NCBI GenBank assembly: GCA_004762155.1
Contig: SIHP01000007.1
Location: 124,001-188,000 of the forward strand
Length of the DNA: 64,000 bases
Reading direction: 5' to 3'
Source: Flavobacteriaceae bacterium
Lineage (GTDB): Bacteria; Bacteroidota; Bacteroidia; Flavobacteriales; Flavobacteriaceae
The first letter of the stretch is position 1; each line of letters begins with the position of its first letter. Positions 50,901-58,649 of this stretch are shown here, piece by piece. The position numbers and the translations under genes are program-made. Below the pieces are notes generated by a model. It saw only the letters and a program-made list of their open reading frames with translations, was not told the origin of the DNA and did not search any database.

Positions 50901-51464
50901 CAGTATGTCGTTGTTTAATTGTTGTTTATAGGCAAATACGTTGGCTGAATTTTTAAAATCAAAAGTTGTAACTACAGTATCAATATGTGATTTTAGTTCT
51001 TCTAAACCTAAACGATATGCTTCATTTTTTAAACCAGATAAAATAAGACCACCTTTAGGATTGATGTTATTGTTTTCTTGAATTTCTTCAGTTTGTAACT
51101 GAATAGTTTTAATTTTTTCTTCTAAAGATTTTAGCTCAGAATTATCTGTAAATAATAAAATAGTATCTGTGTTTAAATTTCCTAAAACAGATGGATTTTC
51201 AATTAGTTCATTTTTAGGACTTATAAAAACTTCACCACCAGCTTCAATAACCGCTAATAGATTAATTATTTGATCTATTGGGTTTTGAAAGTTTACAATA
51301 ACTACTTTGCTATTAACAGCACTTAATTGTAAGCTTCTTTTAGAAACTATACTCCATAAATCATTATAGTTAATAGATTTATTTTGATAGTTAATTGCAA
51401 TAGTTTTAGAACCTTCCTTTTTCAAAAAAGAAAGATTAAAAATAATTGATTGATTCTGATTCAT
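41952..51464 (-). CDS. NRPS: degenerate A-T, C-A-T, C-A-T-E
   Basis: This is a 3170-residue protein. Residues 1-480 align with an A domain but have lost the P-loop, the YGPTE block, the ARD/RxDxQVKIRG block and the catalytic Lys (the A10 region reads PVRNPQEMTI), so this domain should not adenylate. A normal carrier domain follows (GGHSL near 510). Then come C (HHIVFDGWS near 695), A (core near 1190), T (near 1585), C (HHIICDGWS near 1778), A (core near 2257), T with GGDSI (near 2655) and an epimerase (HHLVVDGVSWR near 2836, RTVGWFTSEYP). Hand-read codes are DIWQLTADDK and DIWQICDDGK, both with acidic pockets like those I recall for diaminobutyrate modules. The GGDS carrier before the E domain is typical. 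The C-terminal acidic tail may be a docking element. Confidence 0.93.
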   Translation of the reverse strand: MNQNQSIIFNLSFLKKEGSKTIAINYQNKSINYNDLWSIVSKRSLQLSAVNSKVVIVNFQNPIDQIINLLAVIEAGGEVFISPKNELIENPSVLGNLNTDTILLFTDNSELKSLEEKIKTIQLQTEEIQENNNINPKGGLILSGLKNEAYRLGLEELKSHIDTVVTTFDFKNSANVFAYKQQLNNDILELVLPVLYSNCTLNVIDESLEELANSKINGTLKITKESLYNDTFFTKVHVTNCFSSIVLSSSERVTNYDINKLQNSLKNNPKITVTYQLPKIGLSVIQSKITTFLPKELQSITYTKPFGKCNVQILDSRQRIAPLEVSGTLWFESKILQNPIGKNNALKELNIGDAKRKLRALENNAKFSAGGKILVLNKAGKEILIDGKTITPDVTEEALNTHPQILTSEVFYHEKQHLLVGLIILKESTYKTTSSSLRNWLKKHVNSESIPVHFEIVNKLPVRNPQEMTIHIPVQNFTETERNLATIWEEVLETSSVYLDDNFFEIGGHSLMAIKLAAIIGVRLGKQISIKDIFTWPILSDMAKFINSSATKEEVNIVPQKTKDGERAPLSFIQEGLWFIDKFQGSVQYNVPGVLTIKGELDKEILETTLQELVYKHKALRTVFTEKEGEVYQKVQGLNWNLNVKEVANYQHAIEDIQTLIKIPFDLSKDYMIKATLLQYAQNEFVLGICIHHIVFDGWSAYLFLNEMRALYEAKVNGKTPALEELPIDYIDYSIWQRNYISGNYLSEEITYWKNQLEGIEYLDFPTDFPRPAQQRFVGNRKTFAINPLLREQLANTSQTNGVTLFMTMLASFKVLLYKYTGQEDICVGSPIAGRNHKELESLIGFLANTLALRTNVSSSEQFTTFLQKIKETTLDAYLHQDIPFEKIVDAIGVQRETSRTPIFQIMFSMEEVPELTNLKMGDLLLNSQPIEQNTTQFDINVYMEDNGDRGMEFHVEYDTDLFTPDTIDNIGQHYVNLLEKIVLNPAQNIAELSILKTEEEKQLIYGFNDNKSDFSFKLTTDQLIQKIAKEHPNKIALKDKNEERSYELLDLNASKQACLLRENIQLKNEDVVAVIADRSVAMIEGIYGVWKAGGVYLPIHPELPEDRIKVILEDAKVSTIVYTEKYNNLINTILSETSIVKNVLCLNGIAKIDTNSCATYSATDIHAQLPLKNSYSNIDDLAYIIYTSGSTGKPKGALLEHKGLLNHLFIMVQDLNMNTESCLAQNASQSFDISVWQMFNALIIGGTTVVYSKLETLQITSFVDKLHTDTISHLQVVPSYLSVLLDEIETSKKDIFPNLEYLLVTGETVKKNLLDRWFARFQNIKVVNAYGPTEAADDVTLHIMSESPATASVSIGKSLANLSIYIVNNDFQLCPIGVKGEILVSGVGVGRGYINDIEKTRKAFTTDPFIEEKNIRLYKTGDIGKYLPNGTIEFFGRKDYQVKVRGYRIELEEIELHLTALENVKEAIVLVLQKENQLEQLYGFITTYDDGLNTETVRQQLSESLPEYMLPTQILLLDKFPLTRNGKVDRKQLANIDVDAHQKQEIAEEILITKTEQALIDIWKELLDKEEIEIHNNFFDLGGHSLKVISMISLVKKKIGAEISIKDVFIRPNIKSLATLIDEATKVYFEPIPLVEKAPYYAVSNAQRRLWVLDRFVDDVSGYNSYNAYKITGKTNIEAFGEAVTSIVNRHEVLRTTFSEKKGEPVQIIHNSVKKSQVFEVIDYTTSNKTFADVINELTVIANTPFNLEKQFLFTSKFYILDENTSLFFCSMHHIICDGWSNNILVKEILKNYSAFENNEITSLPKLNIQYKDYALWQLNQLASGAYEKHREYWHKTLGGSIPVLNFPSYVIRPAVQEFSGSAIEYTFNKNILEKLKVIAKKEEASLFMMLVSLVNVLLYKYTEQTDIVLGTGTAGRTHPDLENQLGYYINTIVLRNEIDPEKSFNQFLKQVKENTIEAFEHQDYPFDILVNELDFEREISRNPIFDVMILLQSFDEDEDSLLINGFKDAEIEQITIENKGTPFDMDFDFMEQKDELHLTLTYNNVIYNEAQMQSLLEHLELLIEKIIENPDKKTGNVSIITSKEEHLIDELNKTEKEFPLDATFHHYLEKFAVETPSKTAIIFEDKRVNYSTLNSDVNKLARAITIHQRINEDDQIAILLDRSDVVMTTVLAVWKLAGSYIPVDKKVPDSRIISMLKIGDVKAIIADKNLVSEELEKEITEICNLIYIQDLLDEAISLKDSNINIKINPNSLSVTMFTSGSTGLPKGAMNEHIGMMNHALATVDYLEMDTDAVLIQNASLSFDIAVWQLFTALISGGTTAIYGDELVNAPEKLLEKLMEHKATIFQIVPSYLSMLLDIISDDITQYPLSITNLICCGEAANPRAIEKWLSYYPTTTIVNDYGPAEASDGTTWNVFKNVDENSTSIPIGKPIYNMANYIVDDYMNLCPIGIIGEICVAGIGVGRGYINEPVKTQKVFLQDPFAKNKNQRLYKTGDLGKLLPNGMIEFHGRKDYQIKVNGQRIELGEIEIQLLQLPAVKEATVLDRVNTTNGRKYLHAFIVFNNNNNTQEVKNSLSSVLPSYMVPAEYQEIEKLPLTMSGKIDRKFLHKIANDNNNTKKTFITPQNDVELILVEAWKAILKLNDIGTADNFYEVGGDSISAIQVSSYLYKHQYQVEVRDIMRYATIKQVASFVKPLQRIADQKIITGKVDLTPIQTAFFKANKKEPNYYNQSIVLRSQGRINIISLEKTLKSLQNWHDALRTIYTINENEIIQVIQDDDLPVSLKVYETPNATSVYDFKALAVELQSSILLENGPLMKVGVFKAKQTDYILLAIHHLVVDGVSWRILLEDLNTIYDQIQTEDEIELPAKTDSFKTWSEELNQFMKSASFEEEKLFWNARINNTPQTKIPYDISNESTLQIANAAVEKIELTKEYVSLLETKVHKAFNTEINDILLTALSESIYQTFTITETAIMLESHGRTKLNEKLNTNRTVGWFTSEYPVHISTTSNKGLADLIKETKEHLHKTPNNGIGFGLLRYQDSNEENNNIRTIELPQIAFNYLGNIDDNDNQGNYFSVINDELNIDESPKNKSDFPIEFICAIKNGELEISLHYNTSQFKKETIQKWLNNYRIVLENIIDFCVNREHCETTPSDYDYSDLSLDDLVELNDLF

Positions 51465-51483
51465 TTGGTTTTGTAATTAGTAA

Positions 51484-54400
51484 TTATAGATTATTCCAAG
51501 AAGAGAAAGCACCTAATTCTTGATTTGCTTCTATAGAAATACATGCTACAGTAGTTGAGGTATCTTTTATAATTTCTCTAAGAATATTTAAAAAATTATC
51601 GCCCCAATTTTGTATGGTTTGTTCGTCAAATAATGCTGTGTTGTAATAAAAATCTAAAGAAAGCGTATCATTCATTTCTATAATACTGATACTTAAATCG
51701 TATTTAGCATAATCGACTTCTGGAAATGAAAATTTGGTTTGCAAACCTTCAAAATCTAAACTGTTTTTAACACTATTCATATCTATCTCCGTAGTGATTT
51801 TAGGAGAAGAAATCTCGGTGTTTTCTTCAATTAATTGATTAAATGAACAGTGTTGATGCTTTACAGCATTTGTAATAAGTGATTTTATTGTTACAAGGTA
51901 ATTTTCTATAGATTCATCTTCATTAACGGCAATATAAATTGGTAACATTTTTACACATTGGCCAACTAAATGTTTTTCACCAATTAATAATTGACCAGAA
52001 GAAGGAACTCCAACTACAAATTCTGTTTGACCAGACAAACGTTGTAATAATAAGGTGTATGCAGAAAATAAAATATTAAATAAAGTAGATTTATTTTCTC
52101 TAGAAAAAGTTACTAATTGTTGTTGCAAGTCTGCATCAATAACCTTGCTAGAAAGACTTCCTTTTTTACTATTTGTTGTAACGCCACCATTTTTGCTTGG
52201 TAACGTAATTTTAGGATATTTTTTAGCGAATTCTTTTTTCCAAAACTCATTGTCATTTGCAGTGCTTTCTGTTGGTTTTTCTAACCATTTATTAAAAGTA
52301 CTTAGTTTTGCTGATGGTAATAAGCCTAATAACTTACCTTTAATTTCGCTAGAATATGTTCTAGACAATTCATTCCATATTAATTCTATGGAATAACCGT
52401 CAGCAACTAAATGATGAGAAGTTAGTAAAACCTTATAATGATTTTCAGAAATGGTTACAATTAACATTCTTATAAATGGACCTTCTTCTAAGCTAAAAGA
52501 AATAGCGCCTTGTTTTCCTAAAAAAGCATCAATATTTTGTATGTTTTCAATTCCATTTATTTGATCAGCGTTTAATACACTAATTTTAGGATTTACAGTA
52601 TTAGAAATATGAAATCCTGTTGCATTTATTTTGTTGGTTCTTAACGCTTCATGCCTGTTTACTACTTTTATAAAAGCATTTTTTAAACTATCAATATCTA
52701 AATCACCTTTTAAATCAACCATTTGGTTTTCATTAAAAGAACTCATTGCTTCTTCACTTACAGCACTTAAAGCATATAATTGTTCTTGTTCTTCAGAAAA
52801 AGGAATAAGGTTTGTTCTTTCTTTGGTTTTTTCAGGCTTAACCCAACCAGAGTGCATAACAGCATCTGTTGCGTTCACAACTGCTTGGTAAATAAACTCA
52901 ACATCTTCATCTGTATGTGCTGTAGAAAGGAAACAATTTCTACCTTCCCAAACATATACTTTGTTTGCTAATAAATGCTGATAAAATAAATCCCAACCAC
53001 CTTTAAATGTAAAACGAAATAAAGAACCAAAATTTAATGCTCTTGCCGTTGCTCCAACAGCTTTAAAATGTGTATTTATTCTTTTAACTAAAGCAGTTGT
53101 TTTATTATTTAGGTTTTCTTGAAGTTGATTTCCTTGCTCTTTTAAATGATTTAATACTTCATAAGAAGCTCTCATCGTTAACGGATGTTGATTAAAAGTT
53201 CCAGCAACAAATGTTGTTGGTTTATTAGGAAAAGAATCATCACCAAATTGCCAAGTTCCACCATCAACAGCATCCATAAATTCTGCATTACCAGCAACAA
53301 CACCAACAGGCATTCCTCCTCCAACAATTTTTCCGTAAGTACATAAATCAGGTTCCACATCAAACCATTTTTTTGCACCACCTAATGTAATTCTAAAACC
53401 AGAAATTACTTCATCAAAGATTAATGCAGTTCCGTTCGTCTTTGTAATTTTTCTAACTTCTTGTATAAATTCTCTTGGCTGTAAATCAGGTCTTCTACTT
53501 TGTACAGGTTCTATTAAAACAGCAGCTAATACGTGTGCGTTTTCTTCTATATATTCTAATGCGGCTTTGCTTCCATATTCTAAAACAACAGCATTACTTA
53601 TAAAATTATCTGTAATACCAGGAGCTAATGGTATTGGATTATCTGGATCTAAAGGATTATTTAATGCTAAAATACCATCAAAAGTTCCATGATATGATTC
53701 TTTAAAAATTACGTATTTAGATTTTCCTGTTGTTGCTCTAGCCAATCGTAAAGCAACCATTACAGCTTCTGAACCAGAGTTGTAAAAAGCAACTCTTTCG
53801 TTTCCGGTAAGTTTACTAATTAAAGCAGCTACTTTACCAGCTGTTTCATTCATTGGTCCAACAGCATATCCTTTTTTTAATTCTTCTTGTAACGCCTTTT
53901 CAATAAAATCCGGATTATATCCTAAAATATTTACACCAAACCCCATGGTTAAATCTACATACTCATTATTATTAAGGTCGGTAATTCGTGATCCTTTAGA
54001 TTTTTCGGCAATTATTTGATAAGTTATTTCTTTCGTTTCTGGCTTAAAACCAGCAACATTTCTATTGTTTGCTAATACTAATCGATATTCTTGAGTACTA
54101 TCTTTTGTTGTTTTAGTTTGCGTTACAATGGTGTTTGTTAATTCTTCTAAATGATTAGTTTGTTCTGCAGTTAAGAGTTTTGAAGTCTCTTTTACAATTT
54201 CTTTGTACGGAACAAAATAATCTATGTTTTCTGCTTTTGTATAGCCTTTTCCTTTTTTTGATGATGTTGAAATACTTCCTTTTTTACTACCGTTTTCTAC
54301 AATATAATAGGTTAGTTTTTCTAAAGTACTTACCGATTCATAGAATTGTCCCATTTCTAGGATAACTCCATATTGTTTTTTTATGGTTTGGATGAATTGT

Positions 54401-56418
54401 AAAATGATAATAGAATCTATACCTAAATCAAATAAACCTTCATCAGACATTTCTTGGGTTAATTTAATTCCAGTATCAGCAAAAATCATTGTAGATAACT
54501 GTTCAAAAACTTTATAATAATTTAAACTTTCATTGGCGGTTTCAATGGTCGATTCTTCTTTTCGTAAAACTGTTTCTATGGTTACTTCTTTTTCAAATTT
54601 TGGCCAACAAGAAACAGCTTTTAAGGGATATTTAGGAAGTGTTATATTTTTATATTTTTTACCTTTATAATAATCTCTCCAAGAAATAATAGCTCCTTTT
54701 TTAAAATCATTAAGAATAGCTTCTTTGTTTTCTGGAATAAGACTTTCGTGAGTTTTATATGAAAATTCAGTTGATGTTATAAAACTTTCTGGATTTCTTA
54801 AAGCTTCTTTCAATTCATTAATAGAACCAACTAAAACTCCAAAGCGCCAATTGTAAACACCACTTTTTTTGTTAGTTGAATAGCAAGTATTACTTAAATT
54901 TTCTCTAAATCTATATTTAGATATCCATTTTTTGTAATCATTAATTAAAATATCCAGAGCTTCTTTAGTGTGTGCACTTAGTGTGAATAAGGCTAATTCA
55001 TCAGTAGATTCTTCCGTTCTTTCGGGTTCATTATATTCCTCTAAAATAACATGAGCATTGGTTCCACTTATTCCAAAAGAACTTACACCACATCTTCTTA
55101 CACTTTCAGTTTCCCAATCTTTTTTTTCTGTATTAAAATAAAAAGGAGAATTTTCAAAGTCTATATTATTATTTGCTTCGGTATGATTTATAGAAGGAGG
55201 AATGACTTTGTTTTGTAATGCCAATACACTTTTTATTAAACCAGCGATTCCGGCAGCTTCAAATAAATGACCAATATTACTTTTTACAGCACCTAAAGCA
55301 CAAAATTGTTTTTGAGAACTATTTTTAAAAGCGTCACTTAAACCTTGGAACTCTATAGGATCACCTAATTGTGTTCCAGTTCCATGAGTTTCTATGAAGC
55401 TTATTGTGTTTAAGTCAACTTTTGCTTTTTTTGCAGCTTCTTTTATTACTGCAGTTTGTGCTTTTGGGTTTGGTGCAACAACTCCAGATGAAGTTCCGTC
55501 TTGATTAATTGCAGTTCCTTTGATAACTGCATAAATTTTGTCGTTGTCTCTAACAGCATTACTTAATTTTTTTAATACTACAGCTGCAACTCCTTCTCCA
55601 ATACCAGCGCCATCAGAATCAATATCAAAAGGTTTTGTTGTTCCTGTTGGTGATTCAAAACCAACATCATATTTTCCTTTTTCTGGCAATAAATTTAATT
55701 TTCCACCACCAGCAATTGTTATTTTTGATTCTCCATTTAGTAAAGAATTACAGGCTTGATGTACCGCAACTAAAGAAGATGAACATGCAGTGTCTATAGA
55801 AACAGCTGGCCCTTTTAAATCCATAAAATAAGATAATCTACTAGAAGCAACTGAGTTTGTGTTGCCTGTTAAAGATGCTGAAGTTATTGGATTATCAGAT
55901 TCTTCAACAATATCTAAATATTGAGAATAGGTAATATCACCAGAAGATCCAAAGAAGGTACCTACTTTTTTATTAGATGAATTTAAATACCCAGCATCTT
56001 CTAACGCTCTCCAAGAAGTGTTTAAATACAAGCGATGTAGTGGGTGCGTAGTAATAGCTGAAGAAGGAGCGAATTTGAAAAATTCATAATCAAAATTATC
56101 TATAGTATCTAAATAAGCAGCCTCTTGAAAATCTATATTTTCAATTGAAATACCCTTTCTCTTATAGTAATTATTTAATTGTTCTTTTCGCTCCTTAGGA
56201 AAGGAAGAAATTGTGTTTTTTTTATCAATAATATTGTTCCAAAATTGCTCAGGTGTTTTTGCTTCAGGAAAGTTTAAAGCGATACCAATTATGGCTATAT
56301 CTTCGCTTTTGTTTTCTGTTTTTAAACGAGTTAACTCCGTTTTGTATTTTTCAATTTTGAATAAGGCTTTCTTTAACGGACTTAAATTATTAAATCGTTC
56401 TTCTTCTTTTGAGTTCAT
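51484..56418 (-). CDS. Hybrid KS-ACP-aminotransferase-C protein (beta-amino fatty acid maker)
   Basis: This is a 1644-residue protein. A ketosynthase (about 40-460) has Cys in DTACSSS near 213, His in THGTGT near 345 and NIGH near 383. A linker resembling a KS-AT docking region follows, but no acyltransferase domain is present. Next are an ACP (DLGIDSI near 664), a class III aminotransferase (about 740-1170, PLP Lys in YGKIVGGG near 1028) and a C domain (HHLVADG near 1339). This is the domain logic of mycosubtilin/iturin starter synthetases: malonyl extension of a fatty acyl chain, transamination of the beta-keto group, and condensation with the first amino acid. Malonyl loading must come in trans, for instance from the fatty-acid pathway. 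The gene follows the FAAL gene and precedes the first NRPS. Confidence 0.9.
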   Translation of the reverse strand: MNSKEEERFNNLSPLKKALFKIEKYKTELTRLKTENKSEDIAIIGIALNFPEAKTPEQFWNNIIDKKNTISSFPKERKEQLNNYYKRKGISIENIDFQEAAYLDTIDNFDYEFFKFAPSSAITTHPLHRLYLNTSWRALEDAGYLNSSNKKVGTFFGSSGDITYSQYLDIVEESDNPITSASLTGNTNSVASSRLSYFMDLKGPAVSIDTACSSSLVAVHQACNSLLNGESKITIAGGGKLNLLPEKGKYDVGFESPTGTTKPFDIDSDGAGIGEGVAAVVLKKLSNAVRDNDKIYAVIKGTAINQDGTSSGVVAPNPKAQTAVIKEAAKKAKVDLNTISFIETHGTGTQLGDPIEFQGLSDAFKNSSQKQFCALGAVKSNIGHLFEAAGIAGLIKSVLALQNKVIPPSINHTEANNNIDFENSPFYFNTEKKDWETESVRRCGVSSFGISGTNAHVILEEYNEPERTEESTDELALFTLSAHTKEALDILINDYKKWISKYRFRENLSNTCYSTNKKSGVYNWRFGVLVGSINELKEALRNPESFITSTEFSYKTHESLIPENKEAILNDFKKGAIISWRDYYKGKKYKNITLPKYPLKAVSCWPKFEKEVTIETVLRKEESTIETANESLNYYKVFEQLSTMIFADTGIKLTQEMSDEGLFDLGIDSIIILQFIQTIKKQYGVILEMGQFYESVSTLEKLTYYIVENGSKKGSISTSSKKGKGYTKAENIDYFVPYKEIVKETSKLLTAEQTNHLEELTNTIVTQTKTTKDSTQEYRLVLANNRNVAGFKPETKEITYQIIAEKSKGSRITDLNNNEYVDLTMGFGVNILGYNPDFIEKALQEELKKGYAVGPMNETAGKVAALISKLTGNERVAFYNSGSEAVMVALRLARATTGKSKYVIFKESYHGTFDGILALNNPLDPDNPIPLAPGITDNFISNAVVLEYGSKAALEYIEENAHVLAAVLIEPVQSRRPDLQPREFIQEVRKITKTNGTALIFDEVISGFRITLGGAKKWFDVEPDLCTYGKIVGGGMPVGVVAGNAEFMDAVDGGTWQFGDDSFPNKPTTFVAGTFNQHPLTMRASYEVLNHLKEQGNQLQENLNNKTTALVKRINTHFKAVGATARALNFGSLFRFTFKGGWDLFYQHLLANKVYVWEGRNCFLSTAHTDEDVEFIYQAVVNATDAVMHSGWVKPEKTKERTNLIPFSEEQEQLYALSAVSEEAMSSFNENQMVDLKGDLDIDSLKNAFIKVVNRHEALRTNKINATGFHISNTVNPKISVLNADQINGIENIQNIDAFLGKQGAISFSLEEGPFIRMLIVTISENHYKVLLTSHHLVADGYSIELIWNELSRTYSSEIKGKLLGLLPSAKLSTFNKWLEKPTESTANDNEFWKKEFAKKYPKITLPSKNGGVTTNSKKGSLSSKVIDADLQQQLVTFSRENKSTLFNILFSAYTLLLQRLSGQTEFVVGVPSSGQLLIGEKHLVGQCVKMLPIYIAVNEDESIENYLVTIKSLITNAVKHQHCSFNQLIEENTEISSPKITTEIDMNSVKNSLDFEGLQTKFSFPEVDYAKYDLSISIIEMNDTLSLDFYYNTALFDEQTIQNWGDNFLNILREIIKDTSTTVACISIEANQELGAFSSWNNL

Positions 56419-56510
56419 CTCTTAAGTGGTTTGGATAGTAGAAAGTAAGTAATAGTTTTACTACTTAAACTTTAATTGCAGGAAGTGGTGTTTTTAAGTT
56501 TTAAAAGTAA

Positions 56511-58622
56511 TTAGAGTTCTAATATTTTTGAAATATCTTCATCGCTAAGAGATTCTATTTCATTTAATAAAATAGCATCATCTTTTGGTAAACTTTTTTC
56601 TAGAGAGTTTTCTTTTTCGTTATTAAATAGCTGTTCATATATATATTCAGATAGCTTATAAATTGTAGGATATTTATATAAAATTGTTGGTGTTGCCATA
56701 ATGCCCAATCTTGTTTTTATAATCTGACTTAATTGCAATGCATGAATAGATTTAAATCCTTGATCAGAAAGAGGAGCATTTAAATTTAAACTGAAATCGG
56801 CTAAATGAAGCAGTTGTTTAGATTGTTTTTCCAACCAAAAACTTATTGACTTTACTGGGTTTACTGATGACTTCCAGTCTTCAATCGTATGATCAACAAT
56901 TGTTTTATTAATATCATTTATAGTGTTATCAAAATCGCCTTGCTCATATTTCTTTAAAAGAAAAGAATGTTGCACTTTACCACTTGTAGTTTTTGGAATT
57001 TCTCTTACAGGAATAATTACTTCAGGAATAATACCCAAAGCATTAGAAATTCTTTCTTGTATGGCAATTAAAGTATCTATAAAAGTTGGGACTTTTTTCT
57101 TATAATACACAAAAACCAATAATTTTTCTTGTTGTTCTCCGTTACCTGAGATTCCACAAACTGCTACTTTCCCAAGAGAAATATCAGCAGTTCCAATAAT
57201 AATGTTTTCAATATCATGTGCATAATAATTCTGTCCTTGAAGAATAATCATGTTTTTGTGTCTTCCAGTAATTACTAAAGAACCATCTTCACACAAAAAA
57301 CCAAGATCTCCAGTACGTAACCAGTCATTTTTTACAAATACTTGATTCGTAGCTTCAGGGTTTTTATAATATCCTTTTGTTACATTTTTACCTTTAATAT
57401 CAATAAAACCTAATTTATTAGCACCTAAAGATTCTCCAATTTCATTATTAATAATAACCTTTGTGCTTGAAAAAGGTGTACCAACATTTATAAACTCTAA
57501 TGTTTTTCCTTCTGTGTAATTATTTTCAAAATTGATAACATCTCCTATAGAAAGAGAATTTCTATTTACGTAATGTTTTTTTACAGAATATTCAAGAGGG
57601 ATAAAAGTAACACCAACACAAGCTTCTGCTAAACCATAGCAGGGTTTAATACAGTTTTCAGGAAGTTTATATTTAGATAATGCAGCAATAAAATCGGAAC
57701 ATATTTTTGAAGAAATAGGTTCCGCTCCATTAATAATCATTTGTAAACTTGATAAATTCCAGTTAAAGTCATTTGTATTTCTATTATAAGATTGTAAGAA
57801 ATATTGATATCCAAAATTAGGAGAAGAAGATTTAGTAACTTTATGTTCATCAACTTTTTTCATCCACAATAAAGGTCGTCTAATAAATAAATTAGTAGGC
57901 ATAATTAATTGATTAGCTGCTACTGATGTAGCTGCTAAATGAAAGCCAATCATTCCTAGGTCGTGTGTAAGAGGAATCCAAGAGATATAGTTGTCTTCTT
58001 TTACAATTTCTAACTTATCAGCAATATCATAAGCGTTATGAATTAAATTTTCATGTGTTAACATTACTCCTTTAGGATTACCTGTAGAACCAGAAGAATA
58101 TTGTATAAAAGCTAGATCGTTTGCTTCTATTTTTGCAGGAACTCCAATAGTTTCGTTATCAAAAACAGTTGATGAGTCAAAAAAATGGTTATTTAAAACG
58201 TCTTGTTTTTCTATTAACTCTTTTTCAATCCCAAAAGACAATAACTTATCCAATTGTTTTTTTGTTGAAAAAAGATTAGGATTCGTTAAGTTTTTCCAAA
58301 TTCTAAAAAACTTTAATTTATGTTCTTCTTTGCCTCCAATAGATAAAGGAACAGGAATATATCCACCTAATAAACAAGCCCAAAATCCAATTAAAAACTT
58401 ATGATTATCATCTTCATAAATAATAACTTCATCTCCTTTGCTTAAATTTTCTTTATTCTGGATGTTGCCTAAGTACTTTAAAACCTGGGTGTAAAAATTA
58501 GCGAAAGAAATAAAATCTTCTTCAGTGCTACTTTTTATGAACCTAATTCCTTTTTCTGTTTCGTTAGATTTTGAGCGTAAGACTTCATTTAGAGTCCTGT
58601 AGCTATACAGTTCTATTTGCAT
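56511..58622 (-). CDS. Fatty acyl-AMP ligase with C-terminal ACP
   Basis: This 703-residue protein is an AMP-forming enzyme with SGSTGNPKG near 181, the WIPLTHDLGMIG block and GLAEACVG, all typical of FAALs of lipopeptide starter units. A C-terminal carrier domain (about 575-680) has GFKSIHALQL near 615, with the phosphopantetheine Ser in GFKSI instead of the usual GxDS. It activates a fatty acid as the adenylate and passes it to the ACP, giving the lipid tail of the product. In iturin-type systems this unit is fused to the KS protein; here it is a separate protein encoded directly upstream. The gene is the first biosynthetic gene in the operon, 27 bases after the NusG-type gene. Confidence 0.9.
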   Translation of the reverse strand: MQIELYSYRTLNEVLRSKSNETEKGIRFIKSSTEEDFISFANFYTQVLKYLGNIQNKENLSKGDEVIIYEDDNHKFLIGFWACLLGGYIPVPLSIGGKEEHKLKFFRIWKNLTNPNLFSTKKQLDKLLSFGIEKELIEKQDVLNNHFFDSSTVFDNETIGVPAKIEANDLAFIQYSSGSTGNPKGVMLTHENLIHNAYDIADKLEIVKEDNYISWIPLTHDLGMIGFHLAATSVAANQLIMPTNLFIRRPLLWMKKVDEHKVTKSSSPNFGYQYFLQSYNRNTNDFNWNLSSLQMIINGAEPISSKICSDFIAALSKYKLPENCIKPCYGLAEACVGVTFIPLEYSVKKHYVNRNSLSIGDVINFENNYTEGKTLEFINVGTPFSSTKVIINNEIGESLGANKLGFIDIKGKNVTKGYYKNPEATNQVFVKNDWLRTGDLGFLCEDGSLVITGRHKNMIILQGQNYYAHDIENIIIGTADISLGKVAVCGISGNGEQQEKLLVFVYYKKKVPTFIDTLIAIQERISNALGIIPEVIIPVREIPKTTSGKVQHSFLLKKYEQGDFDNTINDINKTIVDHTIEDWKSSVNPVKSISFWLEKQSKQLLHLADFSLNLNAPLSDQGFKSIHALQLSQIIKTRLGIMATPTILYKYPTIYKLSEYIYEQLFNNEKENSLEKSLPKDDAILLNEIESLSDEDISKILEL

Positions 58623-58649
58623 TTTAAAAATGTAATTTTGGATAAAAAG

